Shown here: piece after piece, positions 32,902 to 41,379 of the stretch
Numbering within the stretch: position 1 is the first letter of the stretch
Layout: each line of letters begins with the position of its first letter
DNA from: Cyanobacteria bacterium UBA6446
GTDB lineage: Bacteria; Cyanobacteriota; Vampirovibrionia; Gastranaerophilales; Gastranaerophilaceae
Assembly: GCA_002438405.1 (NCBI GenBank)
Contig: DJOE01000004.1
Coordinates: 42,290-106,289, forward strand
Direction: 5' to 3'
DNA: 64,000 bases
The notes under the pieces: generated by a model
What the model saw: the letters and a program-made list of their open reading frames with translations, nothing else
Databases searched by the model: none
Told to the model about the DNA's origin: nothing
Translations under genes and position numbers: made by a program

Positions 32902-33591
32902 TTACTCTTCTTGTACCGCCATTGAAATATAGGTTGTTGAAAGCAATGTAAATACCAATGCTTGAATCAATGCAACGAATAATTCAAATAACATAAACGG
33001 TAACGGTAGTACTATTGCAAACAAACTGATGAATGTTGCAACAAGTAATTCTCCTGCCAAAATATTGGCAAAAAGTCGAAGTGCCAATGAAAACGGTCTT
33101 ACAAATAATTCTAATGTATCAACTAAAGTAATAATAATTCCGTCAATACTGAAACCTTTAAAGAAGAATTTAAATCCGCTTCTTTTCACTCCGTAGAATA
33201 TATAATAAATAGAAACAACAATTGCCATTGCTGCTGTCATATTTATATCGTTGTTAGGAGAAGCTAATTCACCATGTGTAAGATGAATCAACTTCAAAGG
33301 TAACTGACCAACTAAATTTGCAGTTAAAATAAACATAAATAATGTCAAAATAATTGCAATATGTTTTTGAGCCTCGTTGTTACCCATACTTGCTTTAGAA
33401 ATGTCATTAAAATATTTAATAATTCCCTCGCCAACAAGCTGAAGTTTAGTCGGAACCATTTTTAAGTTTCTTGTAGTGATTAATGCAAGAACAATTAACA
33501 ATGCCATTGTGAACCACATTGTCAAAATGGTATCCATATTAAATGATACTCCATGACTAAATATATTGGCTGTATAAACCCAGTGTTCCAT
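32902..33591 (-). CDS. atpB: ATP synthase a subunit
   Basis: A 229-aa inner-membrane subunit. The start at 33591 has GGGAG about six bases upstream and is preferred over an in-frame start six codons earlier. 'ELFVRPFSLALRLFANILAGELLVA' contains the essential Arg of helix 4 ('ALRLFAN'), and 'LFELFVALIQALVFTLLSTTYI' is the last helix. It forms the two ion half-channels beside the c ring. It is the first gene of the operon here, and no atpI is seen upstream. Confidence 0.95.
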   Translation of the reverse strand: MEHWVYTANIFSHGVSFNMDTILTMWFTMALLIVLALITTRNLKMVPTKLQLVGEGIIKYFNDISKASMGNNEAQKHIAIILTLFMFILTANLVGQLPLKLIHLTHGELASPNNDINMTAAMAIVVSIYYIFYGVKRSGFKFFFKGFSIDGIIITLVDTLELFVRPFSLALRLFANILAGELLVATFISLFAIVLPLPFMLFELFVALIQALVFTLLSTTYISMAVQEE

Positions 33592-33670
33592 TTTTCTCCC
33601 TTCGCACATTACATGCTACACCGAAAAAAAAATTTTCGCAAACATTTTTTTGTTTGTTATACAATAATAA

Positions 33671-33676
33671 TATAAT
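33671..33676 (+). promoter_or_regulatory. -10 box of the birA-oad operon
   Basis: TATAAT lies 21 bases before the birA start codon, with the ribosome site AGGGG between. The -35 region is a T-rich stretch without a clear hexamer. It lies in the short region shared with the divergent atp operon. Confidence 0.5.
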
Positions 33677-33697
33677 AGTGAATGGTCAGGGGTTAAA

Positions 33698-34420
33698 ATG
33701 AATATTGTCAGATTAGAAGAAGTTGAATCTACAAATAGTTTCGCAAAGTCAGATATAGACACATTTGAAGATAAAACTGCAATAATCGCAAAAAGACAAA
33801 CTTCCGGTCGTGGAAGACTAAATCGCTCTTGGGTTGATTTAGGTAATAGCAATTTATTTTTATCTATCGTATTAAAACCATCTGACACATTTGAAGAGAT
33901 TTATCCAAATATTACTCAATATTTATCCGTTTGTGTTTGTAAAGTTTTGGAGCAATACAATTTAAAACCTCAAATAAAATGGCCAAATGATGTATTAATT
34001 AACGGAGCTAAAATTGCAGGAATATTATCAGAAACAGTCATGCAAGGAAATAAACTAAAAGGAATTGTTCTTGGTATCGGAGTTAATTTAAATGCAACAA
34101 AAGAGAAATTAGAAAATATTCCAGATAAAATTGCAACCAGTTTGAACATTGAAACCGGTAAGGAAATAAACTTAAAAGAGTTTTTAGATAGGTTATTAGA
34201 AGAGTTTTTCAGAAATTATGACGAATTTTTAAAAACTGGATTTTCACTAATTAAGGAAGATTATATTAATAGAAATTGTTTTTTGAATAAAAACTTAGAT
34301 GTTAAAGTTTTCAACAAAGTTAAAACAGGTCTTGCAAAAGAAATAACGGATAATGGTGAACTTGTTTTAATTGATAAGAATAATAAAGAGATGGTACTTA
34401 CAATAGGAGATATTTTATGA
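33698..34420 (+). CDS. birA: Biotin-protein ligase (BirA, catalytic type)
   Basis: A 240-aa enzyme that joins biotin to carrier proteins using ATP. 'TSGRGRLNRSWVDLGNSNLF' (about residues 36-55) is the biotin/AMP loop, 'IKWPNDVLINGAKIAGILSE' the catalytic lysine region, and 'GIVLGIGVNLNA' the core strand. It lacks the N-terminal DNA-binding domain of bifunctional BirA, so it should not be a repressor. It overlaps the next gene by four bases (ATGA) and leads an operon encoding a biotin-dependent decarboxylase, its obvious substrate. Confidence 0.95.
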   Translation: MNIVRLEEVESTNSFAKSDIDTFEDKTAIIAKRQTSGRGRLNRSWVDLGNSNLFLSIVLKPSDTFEEIYPNITQYLSVCVCKVLEQYNLKPQIKWPNDVLINGAKIAGILSETVMQGNKLKGIVLGIGVNLNATKEKLENIPDKIATSLNIETGKEINLKEFLDRLLEEFFRNYDEFLKTGFSLIKEDYINRNCFLNKNLDVKVFNKVKTGLAKEITDNGELVLIDKNNKEMVLTIGDIL

Positions 34421-34656
34421 ATTTGGGAAATTTAGAAAACGGTTTAATACTCCTTGTTATGGGCATGGGATTTGTTCTTACATTCCTTGTAATTTTGATT
34501 GGCTCAATGGGCATAATGTCAAAATTCGTTGGATATTTGAACAAAGTATTCCCAGAAGCAGTAGAAGAAGTTAAAACAACCGTTAAAAGAGCAAGCACAG
34601 GAGTTGAAGAGTCAATTGCTGTCGCTTTAGCAGCTATTATGGCTAAAAGAAGTTAA
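34417..34656 (+). CDS. oadG: OadG-like gamma subunit of Na+-pumping decarboxylase
   Basis: A 79-aa protein with one N-terminal membrane helix ('GLILLVMGMGFVLTFLVILIG' across residues 9-29) and a short charged tail. This is the layout of OadG/MmdD subunits that anchor the alpha subunit to the membrane pump. 'MGMGFVLTFLVIL' is characteristic. It is coupled to birA and lies 43 bases before the alpha-subunit gene. Confidence 0.85.
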   Translation: MNLGNLENGLILLVMGMGFVLTFLVILIGSMGIMSKFVGYLNKVFPEAVEEVKTTVKRASTGVEESIAVALAAIMAKRS

Positions 34657-34699
34657 AAAATCTTAGGTTAATTATTTTTGTATAGAAAGGATATAGTTT

Positions 34700-36493
34700 A
34701 TGGGGAAAAAACTTATTAAAGTTATGGACACCTCTTTTAGAGATGGTTTCCAGTCAGTATATGGAGCGAGAGTTTTCGTAGACGACTTTTTACCTGCATT
34801 AAAATCAGCAGTAGAAGCAGGAATTAAACATTTTGAAGTTGCAGGTGGAGCAAGATTTCAATCTCCAATTTTTTACTGTAATGAAAACGCATTTGAAACA
34901 ATGGACAAAATCAGAGCAGCGGTAGGTCCAGATATCAACTTACAATCTTTATCAAGAGGAGTTAACGTTGTAGGTCTTGATTCTCAACCTAGAGATGTTA
35001 TTGATTTGCACGCAAAAATGTTCAAAAAACACGGTGTTACAACTGTTAGAAACTTTGATGCATTGAATGATGTTAACAACTTGTTATATTCAAGCCAATG
35101 TATTAAAAAGCATGGTTTAAAACACGAAGTAACTATCACAATGATGGAACTTCCTATCGGTTGTACAGGTGCTCATGACATTGCATTCTATGAAAGAGTT
35201 TTAAGATCAATCTTAGATGCCGGAATTGAATTTGATTCTTTAGCATTCAAAGATGCATCAGGAACTTCTGCTCCTCACAAAGTATTTGAAACAATCAAAA
35301 GAACTCGTGAAATTTTAGGTGCAGATGCAGATATCAGATTCCACTCACACGAAACGGCTGGTACCGGTTTAGCAGCTTACCTTGCAGCTCTTGAGGGTGG
35401 TGCTAATTGTATTGACTTGTCTATGAAACCTGTATCAGGCGGAACGGCTCAACCGGATATCGTTTCTATGTGGCATGCTCTAAAAGGCACAGATTATGAC
35501 TTAGATTTAGATATTGAAAAAATCTTAGCAACAGAAGAAATCTTTAAAGAATGTATGAAAGATTACTTCTTGCCACCGGAAGCATTAGCTGTTAACCCTA
35601 TGATTATTCAATCACCTCTTCCTGGGGGAGCATTAACAGCAAATACTCAAATGTTGCGTGATAACAATTTGATGGATAAATATCCACAAATCGTTGCAGC
35701 AATGAAAGAAGTTGTTGAAAAAGGTGGTTTCGGAACATCTGTAACTCCCGTTTCTCAATTCTACTTCCAACAAGCATTCAACAACGTAATGTTTGGCAAC
35801 TGGAATAAAATTGCTGAAGGTTACGGAAAAATGGTTCTTGGATATTTTGGAAAAACACCATGCGAACCTGACAGTGAAGTTGTTAAAATTGCAGAAGAAC
35901 AATTAGGATTACAACCAACAACAGAAAAAGTTGTTGATATAAACGACAAAGACCCTAACAAAGGCCTTGAAGTTGCTAAGAAGAGATTAGAAGATGCAAA
36001 TTTACCTGTAAATGATGAAAACTTATTTATTTCTGCGGCATGTAAAGAAAAAGGTATTTTATTCTTACAAGGTAAAGGAACTATCGGTGTTCGTAAAAAT
36101 GAACCTAAAAAAGAAGCGCCATCAACTTCAACAAGTTCAACAAACGAATACACTGTTACTGTTAATGGCAAAAAATATGCTATCGCACTTGATAATGGAA
36201 AAGCAACCGTTAATGGTAAAGAATATGATTTCAACGTAAAAGAGGGAATTGATGCTAAAACATCAACATCTGACGGAGAGGGAACGCCTGTAAAAGCAGC
36301 TCTTCCTGGAAACGTATTAAAAGTATTAGTAACCGAGGGCGATTCAATTGAAGAGGGTGATGTTATCGCTGTTGTTGAAGCAATGAAAATGGAAACAGAA
36401 ATTAAATCTCCCGTATCAGGTACAGTAAAATCTGTTGATATAGAAGTTGGAAACAAAGTTCAAACAGGTCAAGTATTGGTTACAATAGGTTAG
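34700..36493 (+). CDS. oadA: Oxaloacetate decarboxylase alpha subunit (carboxyltransferase + biotin carrier)
   Basis: A 597-aa protein. The N-terminal carboxyltransferase barrel starts 'KVMDTSFRDGFQSVYGARV' (the family's D-x-x-x-R-D-x-x-Q-S), with 'LAFKDASGTSAPHKVFE' around the metal-binding Lys and 'RFHSHETAGTGLA' holding metal-ligand His residues. A PYC/OadA domain follows, then a Ser/Thr-rich linker near residue 475 and a C-terminal biotinyl domain with the biotinylated Lys in 'EAMKMETEI' (about residue 563). It transfers CO2 from oxaloacetate (or a related acid) to biotin for release by the beta subunit. The relatives act on methylmalonyl- or glutaconyl-CoA, but the barrel here is of oxaloacetate/pyruvate type. 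Confidence 0.93.
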   Translation: MGKKLIKVMDTSFRDGFQSVYGARVFVDDFLPALKSAVEAGIKHFEVAGGARFQSPIFYCNENAFETMDKIRAAVGPDINLQSLSRGVNVVGLDSQPRDVIDLHAKMFKKHGVTTVRNFDALNDVNNLLYSSQCIKKHGLKHEVTITMMELPIGCTGAHDIAFYERVLRSILDAGIEFDSLAFKDASGTSAPHKVFETIKRTREILGADADIRFHSHETAGTGLAAYLAALEGGANCIDLSMKPVSGGTAQPDIVSMWHALKGTDYDLDLDIEKILATEEIFKECMKDYFLPPEALAVNPMIIQSPLPGGALTANTQMLRDNNLMDKYPQIVAAMKEVVEKGGFGTSVTPVSQFYFQQAFNNVMFGNWNKIAEGYGKMVLGYFGKTPCEPDSEVVKIAEEQLGLQPTTEKVVDINDKDPNKGLEVAKKRLEDANLPVNDENLFISAACKEKGILFLQGKGTIGVRKNEPKKEAPSTSTSSTNEYTVTVNGKKYAIALDNGKATVNGKEYDFNVKEGIDAKTSTSDGEGTPVKAALPGNVLKVLVTEGDSIEEGDVIAVVEAMKMETEIKSPVSGTVKSVDIEVGNKVQTGQVLVTIG

Positions 36494-36503
36494 GAGGGCT
36501 AAA

Positions 36504-37709
36504 ATGATATTATCAGAAGGATTATTACAATTATGGCACTCCACAGGGATTTACAACATGGTTGATAAATTCGACCCAAGTATCACAAACCCTATTGAAC
36601 AATTTTTGCATCAATTCGGACACCCGATTATGCTTGTAATTTGTTTATTCTTATTGTGGCTTGGTATCAAAAAACAATACGAACCTTTATTGTTAATTCC
36701 TATCGCTTTCGGTGGTTTGTTATCCAATATTCCTCTTGCAGGAATTGCAGATCCAACCGGATTTTTAGGAATAATTTACGAAGCAGGTATTCATAAAGGA
36801 TTATTCCCATTAATTATCTTTATGGGCGTTGGTGCAATGACAGACTTCGGTCCATTAATTGCAAACCCTAAAACAGCATTACTGGGTGGAGCTGCACAAT
36901 TCGGTATTTTCGGAGCATTATTACTTGCTCTTTGTTGCTTTGGTTTTACTTTGCCTCAAGCCGGAGCAATCGGTATTATCGGTGGTGCTGATGGTCCAAC
37001 ATCAATTTATGTAACATCAAAATTAGCACCTGAATTGTTAGGTGCAATCGCGGTTGCAGCTTATTCATATATGGCATTAGTTCCTGTTATTCAACCACCA
37101 ATTATGAAATTATTCACAACAGACAAAGAACGTAAAATCCAAATGGAACAATTAAGACCGGTTACAAAAAGAGAAAAAATTGTATTTCCATTAGTTGTAC
37201 TTGGTCTTTGTATAATTTTCTTACCAGATGCATGCCCATTAGTTGGTGCTTTGACATTCGGTAACTTATGCAAAGAATGTGGTGTTGTTGATAGATTGTC
37301 TGACACAATGCAAAATGCTTTAATCAACATTGTAACAATATTCTTAGGTTTGTCAGTAGGTTCAAAATTATCAGCTGAACAATTCCTAACAATTCAAACA
37401 TTGTTCATTTTGGTTTTGGGTATAATTGCTTTCTCATTTGCAACCGCAGGTGGAGTTTTGATGGCAAAACTTATGAATGTTTGGGAAATCTTTATGGCTA
37501 AATGTCAAAAAAGAGACCCTAAACTTATTAACCCTTTGATTGGTTCCGCAGGTGTTTCCGCTGTTCCAATGGCAGCAAGAGTATCAAACAAAGTCGGTTT
37601 AGAATACAACAATCAAAACTACTTGTTGATGCATGCAATGGGACCAAACGTTGCAGGTGTAATCGGTTCAGCAGTTGCAGCCGGTGTATTACTTGCACTT
37701 TGCCACTAA
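36504..37709 (+). CDS. oadB: Na+-translocating decarboxylase beta subunit
   Basis: A 401-aa integral membrane protein with about nine to eleven helices. 'GIIGGADGPTSIYVTSKLAP' (about residues 154-173) is the family signature with the Asp needed for Na+ transport, and 'GSAGVSAVPMAARVSNKVG' is the second conserved re-entrant region with the key Ser/Arg. It decarboxylates carboxybiotin on OadA and exports Na+. The AGGAGGGCTAAA ribosome site is strong. The gene completes a birA-oadG-oadA-oadB operon. Confidence 0.95.
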   Translation: MILSEGLLQLWHSTGIYNMVDKFDPSITNPIEQFLHQFGHPIMLVICLFLLWLGIKKQYEPLLLIPIAFGGLLSNIPLAGIADPTGFLGIIYEAGIHKGLFPLIIFMGVGAMTDFGPLIANPKTALLGGAAQFGIFGALLLALCCFGFTLPQAGAIGIIGGADGPTSIYVTSKLAPELLGAIAVAAYSYMALVPVIQPPIMKLFTTDKERKIQMEQLRPVTKREKIVFPLVVLGLCIIFLPDACPLVGALTFGNLCKECGVVDRLSDTMQNALINIVTIFLGLSVGSKLSAEQFLTIQTLFILVLGIIAFSFATAGGVLMAKLMNVWEIFMAKCQKRDPKLINPLIGSAGVSAVPMAARVSNKVGLEYNNQNYLLMHAMGPNVAGVIGSAVAAGVLLALCH

Positions 37710-37730
37710 TAAAGCTAATCAAAATTATTT

Positions 37731-37766
37731 AAAACAGGATTTGGATTATTCTAAATCCTGTTTTTA
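37731..37766 (+). terminator. Terminator of the birA-oad operon
   Basis: AAACAGGATTT pairs with AAATCCTGTTT, followed by a T run. It lies about 22 bases after the oadB stop codon. Confidence 0.88.
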
Positions 37767-37808
37767 TTATAAAATATAAGAAAAAATATATTTTGGGAGG
37801 GAATTTAT

Positions 37809-38417
37809 ATGACAAAAAAAATTGCAATCTTAGGTTCTGGTCAAGGAAAAGTTTTTGAAAGCATTGTTAATTATTTACAAAATGAGGATATTGAAATCAC
37901 ATGCCTGTCAAACAACCTAAAATCCAAATTATTTAAAACTGCACAAGATTTAAAAATCAAACATAAATATCTACCCAAAGAAGAAAATACTCAATATTTT
38001 GCATCTGAAAATTTTGATTTAATTGCTTTAACAGATTATGATGAAAAACTTGATAATGACACTCTTGAAGTTGGAAAATTTATAAACATTCACCCATCAT
38101 TACTTCCATCTTTTAAGGGCGAAGATGCTATTCAAAGAGCATATTTAGCAGGCGTAAAAGTTACAGGAGTAACCGTTCATTGGTTAAAAGAAAATGTTGA
38201 AGAAGAAACAATTATCGCTCAATATCCAGTACTAATTGGAATAACAACACATTTAGATGAAGTTGAAAAAGATATTTATGATGTTGAAAAAAAATTATAT
38301 CCACCAGTTATTGATGCTATTTTGAATGATAGAGTCTTTGATTTTCAAGATTTGTTTAGAACTTCTTGCCACGCAAATAGTGGCTGTGGTGGAGGTTGTT
38401 CAAAATGCCACAATTAA
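37809..38417 (+). CDS. PurN-like formyltransferase with altered active site and Cys tail
   Basis: A 202-aa protein resembling glycinamide ribonucleotide formyltransferase (PurN). It keeps 'AILGSGQGKVFESIV' at the N-terminus, 'FINIHPSLLPSFKGEDAIQR' with the catalytic Asn and His (about residues 93-112), and 'VTGVTVHWL'. The third catalytic residue, an Asp in 'LDGGPVI' of PurN, is replaced in 'VEEETIIAQ'. A tail not found in PurN carries four cysteines (C187, C193, C197, C200), a likely metal or redox site. It overlaps the PurD-like gene by 13 bases. It may be an unusual PurN or an enzyme recruited to another formyl transfer. Confidence 0.75.
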   Translation: MTKKIAILGSGQGKVFESIVNYLQNEDIEITCLSNNLKSKLFKTAQDLKIKHKYLPKEENTQYFASENFDLIALTDYDEKLDNDTLEVGKFINIHPSLLPSFKGEDAIQRAYLAGVKVTGVTVHWLKENVEEETIIAQYPVLIGITTHLDEVEKDIYDVEKKLYPPVIDAILNDRVFDFQDLFRTSCHANSGCGGGCSKCHN

Positions 38418-39412
38418 AAGTTTTGGTTCTTGAAGATGAAATTGATAAGAATTCACTATATAAAAAAGTTGCAGAGTCAGATTTTTCGTCTAGTACATAT
38501 TCAGCAAAAGGATTGAGCTATAACAGTTATGATGAACTCGCTCAAAAAGCATTAGATGAGAAAATTGAACTTGTTATAACCGATTCTGAAAAGGACATCT
38601 TTAATGGAATTGTTGAGATTTTAAAATCTTACGGGCTTGAATGTATAGGAACAAATCGCAAATATTCAAGACTTAGCAGCTCAAAACTTTTTGCAAAAAA
38701 ATTTCTGAATAAATATGATATCCCATATCTTAAAAAATTTGAGATTGATGATATAACATTTCCGGTGGTTATTAAAAATGACTTTTCAAACGAAAATAGT
38801 CTAATTTTTTCTCAAAAAGAACTAGATGAAAAAACGTTTAATCAAGATGATTTTATTGAAGAATTCGTCTCAGGTGATGAAATTTCAGTAACATCATTTT
38901 ACGATTCGGAGAAATTAATAAACTTTGAACCGGTTAAAATACACAAAAAAGATTTTGATAATGTAGGAAGTTCTTGTCCTGTTTATATAAGTTATGAACA
39001 GTATGACAAACTACAAAACTATCTGACAAAATTTGAACACGCATTGCTAGAAGATGATGCGAATTTCAAAGGATTTATTACTTCAAACTTGGTATGGAAT
39101 GGTAACGAATGGCTTGTTGTTGATTTTCAAATGAATATCGGAAATTCGACTTTATTAAACCATTTAGAGTCAGATTTACTTGCAACAATTCTTTATAGTA
39201 CAAAGCAAAAATATAAAGAAAAAACTACAGGTTCAGTTGTTGTACAAAACAAAAAGTCTAATCTTAAAATTCCACAAGCTGACAAAATTAAAATATACAA
39301 TGATGAAGAAAATCAAAAATTGACACTATCTACAACGGCAGATTTTCCTTTTAAAGATATTGAAAAATTTTTAAAAGGAATTCCAGAACTTGAATATCCT
39401 GTTATTTATTAA
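38405..39412 (+). CDS. PurD-like ATP-grasp protein with degenerate catalytic motifs
   Basis: A 335-aa protein, with the ATG at 38405 placed behind GGAGG. It follows the PurD (glycinamide ribonucleotide synthetase) plan: 'SKLFAKKFLNKYDIPYL', then 'FIEEFVSGDEISVTSFYDSE' (about residues 152-171), then 'FEPVKIHKKDFDNVGSS' in place of the HKRxxDGDxGPNTGG loop. Near the end 'VVDFQMNIGNSTLLNHLESD' stands where PurD has EFNCRFGDPETQ. The Mg2+-binding Glu and Asn are thus Asp and Gln, and the glycine-rich ATP loop is not recognisable. It is also shorter than PurD (about 420). Function is uncertain; a non-catalytic or changed-substrate partner of the PurN-like protein is possible. Confidence 0.7.
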   Translation: MPQLKVLVLEDEIDKNSLYKKVAESDFSSSTYSAKGLSYNSYDELAQKALDEKIELVITDSEKDIFNGIVEILKSYGLECIGTNRKYSRLSSSKLFAKKFLNKYDIPYLKKFEIDDITFPVVIKNDFSNENSLIFSQKELDEKTFNQDDFIEEFVSGDEISVTSFYDSEKLINFEPVKIHKKDFDNVGSSCPVYISYEQYDKLQNYLTKFEHALLEDDANFKGFITSNLVWNGNEWLVVDFQMNIGNSTLLNHLESDLLATILYSTKQKYKEKTTGSVVVQNKKSNLKIPQADKIKIYNDEENQKLTLSTTADFPFKDIEKFLKGIPELEYPVIY

Positions 39413-39572
39413 CAATAATATTCAACTTTTCTATAACACCATTGAAAAATGATTTTGGTTTATCTGATGGTGGTTTAATTTGTTTAATATCTGCTTTTAC
39501 TGAATTTATATCTGTACTTCTTATTTTTGATGAGTAAATCGATTTAATTTCTTTAATTGCTGCTTCGTTCAT
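39402..39572 (-). CDS. Possible small protein, 56 aa
   Basis: An open frame of 56 residues on the minus strand, Lys/Ile/Ser-rich ('MNEAAIKEIKSIYSS', 'IKQIKPPSDKPKSFFNG'), overlapping the last 11 bases of the convergent PurD-like gene. The ribosome site is weak (AGAGG about 12 bases upstream). It fills the otherwise empty 39413-39629 gap. I give it only moderate support. Confidence 0.35.
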   Translation of the reverse strand: MNEAAIKEIKSIYSSKIRSTDINSVKADIKQIKPPSDKPKSFFNGVIEKLNIIVNK

Positions 39573-39629
39573 TATTGTTCAAGCCTCTTCATACAGGGTA
39601 ATAACTATTAACTATCTATAACTCTATCT

Positions 39630-41264
39630 CTACAATAGCTCCATTGGCTCAACTTCAAAATCAACAATAAATGTTCCTTTAGTTGAAAATGCTTTAAATA
39701 AAGCATCATCTATTTCTTCAATAGATTTAACCCTAAGAGCTTTTGCACCATAACTTTCGGCTAGTTTTAGAAAGTCAGGATTTGAAATTTTTGTTTGAGA
39801 ATAACGTCCTCCACAAGTCTTGTCTTGCAACTGTCTAACCATTCCAAGATATCCGTTATTCAATACCATTATTTTAACATCTAAATCATAATCAATGCAA
39901 GTGGCAAGTTCATGTAATCCCATTTGGAATGAACCATCACCCGTAATACAAACGACAGGATTATCAGGATTTGCAATAGCTGCACCGATTGCAGCAGGAA
40001 AACCAAAGCCCATAGTTCCAGAACCTCCTGAAACTAAAACTTTTCTGTTTGCGTTTTGTTTCAAATTTTGAACCGCCCACAATTGATGTTGCCCAACTTC
40101 TGATGTAAATATTAAATCTTTATTCTTTGTAAACTCTTCAATCTTTCTAATAACTTCAAAAGAATGAAGTCTATTTGTAAATCTTTTACGCTCAACATTC
40201 AAAACTCTTAAACTTTGAGCATCTTTTAACCACTTTGAGAATGTTTTATTCAAACCAACAGAATTCATCTTATTTAAAACATCTTTAATGTCCGCACAAA
40301 CTGACATAATAGGTTTAATAACACGCCCAATTTCTATTTTATTTATATCAACTTGAATGAATTTAGAAGATAAATCAGTATCTTTAAACATACAAGTAAT
40401 TCTGTCATTAAATCTTGCACCCAAAGATAAAATCAAATCAGCATCTTTTAGAATTTGATTGGCAGCTTTATCGCCAAAGATTCCAATCATACCAAAACAA
40501 TTTTTGCTATCTTGCGGAAAAGTTCCAAGCCCCATCATTGTACTAACAACAGGAATATCAAACTTCATTGAAAATTTTTGCAATTCTTCCCCTGCGTTAG
40601 CATGAGTAACTCCACCACCTGCAACAATTACAGACTTTGAAGATTTTGAAATTCTATCTAATACATTCAAAATATCTTGATTTTTAGATTCAAATATAGG
40701 AAATGACAATTTTGGGATTTCACTATCTACATTCTCAATAATTTGAGAAAAAATATCCTTTGCCATGTCAATCAAAACAGGTCCTTTTTTACCTGATTGA
40801 GCAATCTTAAAAGCCTCAACAATAGTATCTTGAATATCTTTTGCATCTGTAATTTGAAAAACTTTTTTAGTACAAGTTTTTGTCATATCGCAAATATTAG
40901 CTTCTTGAAAAGCATCTTTGCCTATCAAATCTTTAAAAACCTGCCCAGTCAAAATAACAAGAGGATAACCATCTAAATATGCGTTAACAATACCGGTGAC
41001 AGTATTTGTTGCCCCTGGACCAGATGTAACTAGGACAACACCGCATTTGCCTGTTGTACGAGCATAACCCTCAGCAGCATGTACTGCAGATTGTTCATGA
41101 CGAACAAGTACATGTTTTATAGAAGAATCGTTATACAATTCATCATAAATTCCCAAAACAATTCCCCCAGGGTAACCAAAAATAGTATCAACACCTAAAC
41201 CTTTTAAAGTTTCGATGATGACTTTAGCACCAGTCATTGTTTTTGTATCTTGTCCTATCAACAT
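39630..41264 (-). CDS. ilvB: Acetolactate synthase large subunit
   Basis: A 544-aa thiamine-diphosphate enzyme that condenses pyruvate (with pyruvate or 2-oxobutyrate) in branched-chain amino acid synthesis. 'DTIFGYPGGIVLGIYDEL' and 'VRHEQSAVHAAEGYAR' with the catalytic Glu mark the N-terminal domain. 'TGDGSFQMGLHELATCIDYD' to 'NNGYLGMVRQLQDK' is the ThDP/Mg site (GDG...N). ATG 41264 is used, but GTG at 41270 is also possible since GGGGA lies five bases before it. No ilvN (regulatory subunit) is adjacent, so it may be a catabolic-type enzyme or have a distant partner. Confidence 0.9.
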   Translation of the reverse strand: MLIGQDTKTMTGAKVIIETLKGLGVDTIFGYPGGIVLGIYDELYNDSSIKHVLVRHEQSAVHAAEGYARTTGKCGVVLVTSGPGATNTVTGIVNAYLDGYPLVILTGQVFKDLIGKDAFQEANICDMTKTCTKKVFQITDAKDIQDTIVEAFKIAQSGKKGPVLIDMAKDIFSQIIENVDSEIPKLSFPIFESKNQDILNVLDRISKSSKSVIVAGGGVTHANAGEELQKFSMKFDIPVVSTMMGLGTFPQDSKNCFGMIGIFGDKAANQILKDADLILSLGARFNDRITCMFKDTDLSSKFIQVDINKIEIGRVIKPIMSVCADIKDVLNKMNSVGLNKTFSKWLKDAQSLRVLNVERKRFTNRLHSFEVIRKIEEFTKNKDLIFTSEVGQHQLWAVQNLKQNANRKVLVSGGSGTMGFGFPAAIGAAIANPDNPVVCITGDGSFQMGLHELATCIDYDLDVKIMVLNNGYLGMVRQLQDKTCGGRYSQTKISNPDFLKLAESYGAKALRVKSIEEIDDALFKAFSTKGTFIVDFEVEPMELL

Positions 41265-41311
41265 GTACACTTTATCCCCATAATCTGACTTCTTTTATTA
41301 TATCATAGATA

Positions 41312-41355
41312 ACAAAAAAGAAGCAGAAATTTACAATCGTAAACTTCCACTTCTT
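41312..41355 (-). terminator. Terminator after the repeat protein gene
   Basis: AAGAAGcAGAAaTTTAC pairs with GTAAAcTTCcaCTTCTT. On the minus strand six T follow. It lies 25 bases beyond the stop codon of the gene at 41380-41808. Confidence 0.75.
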
Positions 41356-41379
41356 CTAATTATTTTAAATGCTTAAAAA

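Noticed and set aside
35821..36456. 211-residue minus-strand frame
   Set aside because: Antisense to the biotinyl region of oadA; no ribosome site, promoter or family match.
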